From Parvibaculum sp. (lineage in GTDB: Bacteria; Pseudomonadota; Alphaproteobacteria; Parvibaculales; Parvibaculaceae), in assembly GCA_014359855.1 (NCBI GenBank), contig JACIYQ010000354.1, forward strand, positions 1-5,782: a stretch of DNA of 5,782 nucleotides. Reading direction: 5' to 3'. The notes below the pieces were generated by a model. It had not been told where the DNA came from and made no database searches. It saw only the letters and a list, made by a program, of their open reading frames with translations. Made by a program: the position numbers and the translations under genes. Below are positions 4,959 through 5,782 of this stretch, in pieces; position 1 is the first letter of the stretch; every line of letters starts with the position of its first letter.

Positions 4959-5782
4959 GCGCGCGTGAAGGGAGCCTTCAACTGGCCGAGAAAATTCGGC
5001 GGCATGGGCGCGTCGATCCCGATGCCGGCGGGCGGGCGGCGCGGCGGATTGATGTAGCTGCCGAAGATCATGTCGAAGAGCATCAGGTTCTCACCGTAGT
5101 TCCTGTTGCCTTCGTCGAGCACTTTCGAGTGGTGCCATCGGTGCAGCTCGGGCGTGTTGAACACGTAGTTGAGCGGACCGCAGCGCATCTCGATGTTGCA
5201 GTGGGTGAGCATGCCGATGACCGCCGTCACCGCGCTCACCATGAGCAGGACGGGCTGCGGCGCGCCCAGCAGCAGCAATACGGGCATGCCGACAAGGAGG
5301 CCTGTCGCCGTATCGACGACGTGGAACCGGCCGGTGTTGAAGAACCAGAGCCGCGTCACGCTGTGATGCACGGCGTGGAAACGCCAGAGCCAGGGCCATT
5401 CATGGGCGAGCCTGTGTTTCCAGTAGAGGCCTGCCTCGACGACCACGAGGCCGAGCGCGATCTGCGCGAAAAGCGGCAAGGTCCCAGGCCAGAGCGGTCC
5501 GCCGGAGGGTTCCAACCACCTGGCAAACCCCGTGACGAGGATCATCACCACGATCACCTGCGCCATGCCCTTGTTCAGCACCGTATGCGCGAGGTCGGGA
5601 CCCATCTGCCCATCATTCGCGAGCCAAAGCCTTTCATGTGGCATCGCGCGCTCGAGAATGGCGATGCAGAGGGCGAGCCCCAGATAGGAGATGTTGAAGG
5701 CAAGAACACCGTAGCCCGCCATCATGCCGAGATAGATCGGCGTGAGCGCTCCAAGAGCAATCAGCGGCCAGAGCAGCCGGGA
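4949..5782 (-). CDS. Fatty acid hydroxylase / sterol desaturase family membrane protein (5' end outside window)
   Basis: Integral membrane di-iron oxygenase of the fatty acid hydroxylase superfamily, which hydroxylates or desaturates lipid or sterol substrates at the cytosolic face. Numbering from the Met at 5725, the three histidine boxes are HRLAH (104-108), HAVHH (117-121) and HRWHH (195-199), with extra His at 135 and 175. Hydrophobic segments lie at about 4-24, 56-70, 84-100, and 143-173 (a helical hairpin). NRNYGENLMLFDMIFGSY (207-224) is the conserved C-terminal block of the family. The Met at 5725 is probably not the start: the frame stays open to the window edge and the 19 codons before it (SRLLWPLIALGALTPIYLG) extend the first membrane helix. 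The gene therefore begins beyond 5782, with at least 277 residues visible. The exact substrate cannot be told. It converges on the P450 remnant, whose stop is 6 bases away. Confidence 0.92.
   Translation of the reverse strand, partial: SRLLWPLIALGALTPIYLGMMAGYGVLAFNISYLGLALCIAILERAMPHERLWLANDGQMGPDLAHTVLNKGMAQVIVVMILVTGFARWLEPSGGPLWPGTLPLFAQIALGLVVVEAGLYWKHRLAHEWPWLWRFHAVHHSVTRLWFFNTGRFHVVDTATGLLVGMPVLLLLGAPQPVLLMVSAVTAVIGMLTHCNIEMRCGPLNYVFNTPELHRWHHSKVLDEGNRNYGENLMLFDMIFGSYINPPRRPPAGIGIDAPMPPNFLGQLKAPFTRAPL

Overview
The window is GC-rich DNA of alphaproteobacterial type. The evidence is the strong G/C preference at third codon positions, the style of the BioB and BioA proteins, and an intergenic hairpin-pair element whose core (CGTCATG-CCCG...CGGG-CATCCACG) I associate with Rhizobiales-like genomes such as Bradyrhizobium and Parvibaculum. 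A cytochrome P450 remnant next to a fatty acid hydroxylase/sterol desaturase gene suggests a lipid- or hydrocarbon-handling bacterium, so a Parvibaculum-like organism is plausible. The genus is an inference, not something the sequence proves.

Layout. Positions 1-657 hold the C-terminal two thirds of biotin synthase (bioB), cut by the window edge. The gap 658-813 carries two 32-base hairpin units in inverted orientation. Next, 814-2115 is a complete bioA (8-amino-7-oxononanoate aminotransferase), followed by a probable terminator. A non-coding gap (2116-2373) leads into a tight same-strand cluster: a ParA-type ATPase (2374-3081), a single-pass membrane protein with a periplasmic SPOR domain (3081-4037, starting inside the parA stop codon), and a HAD-family hydrolase (4048-4689, 10 bases further on). 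A short reading frame (4760-4942) encodes only the last ~45 residues of a cytochrome P450 and is read here as the remnant of a larger gene. It ends 6 bases from a convergent minus-strand gene (4949 to beyond 5782) for a membrane di-iron fatty acid hydroxylase/sterol desaturase, whose N-terminus lies outside the window.

How they fit together. bioB and bioA catalyse two of the last steps of biotin synthesis; bioF and bioD are not between them. The parA-SPOR-HAD cluster is the most interesting part. It has a nucleoid-type positioning ATPase but no ParB or parS-like partner in view. The coupled partner is instead a membrane protein with a basic cytosolic N-terminus and a domain that normally binds division-site peptidoglycan. 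This suggests a ParA system that positions, or is positioned by, cell-envelope machinery rather than a plasmid or chromosome centromere.
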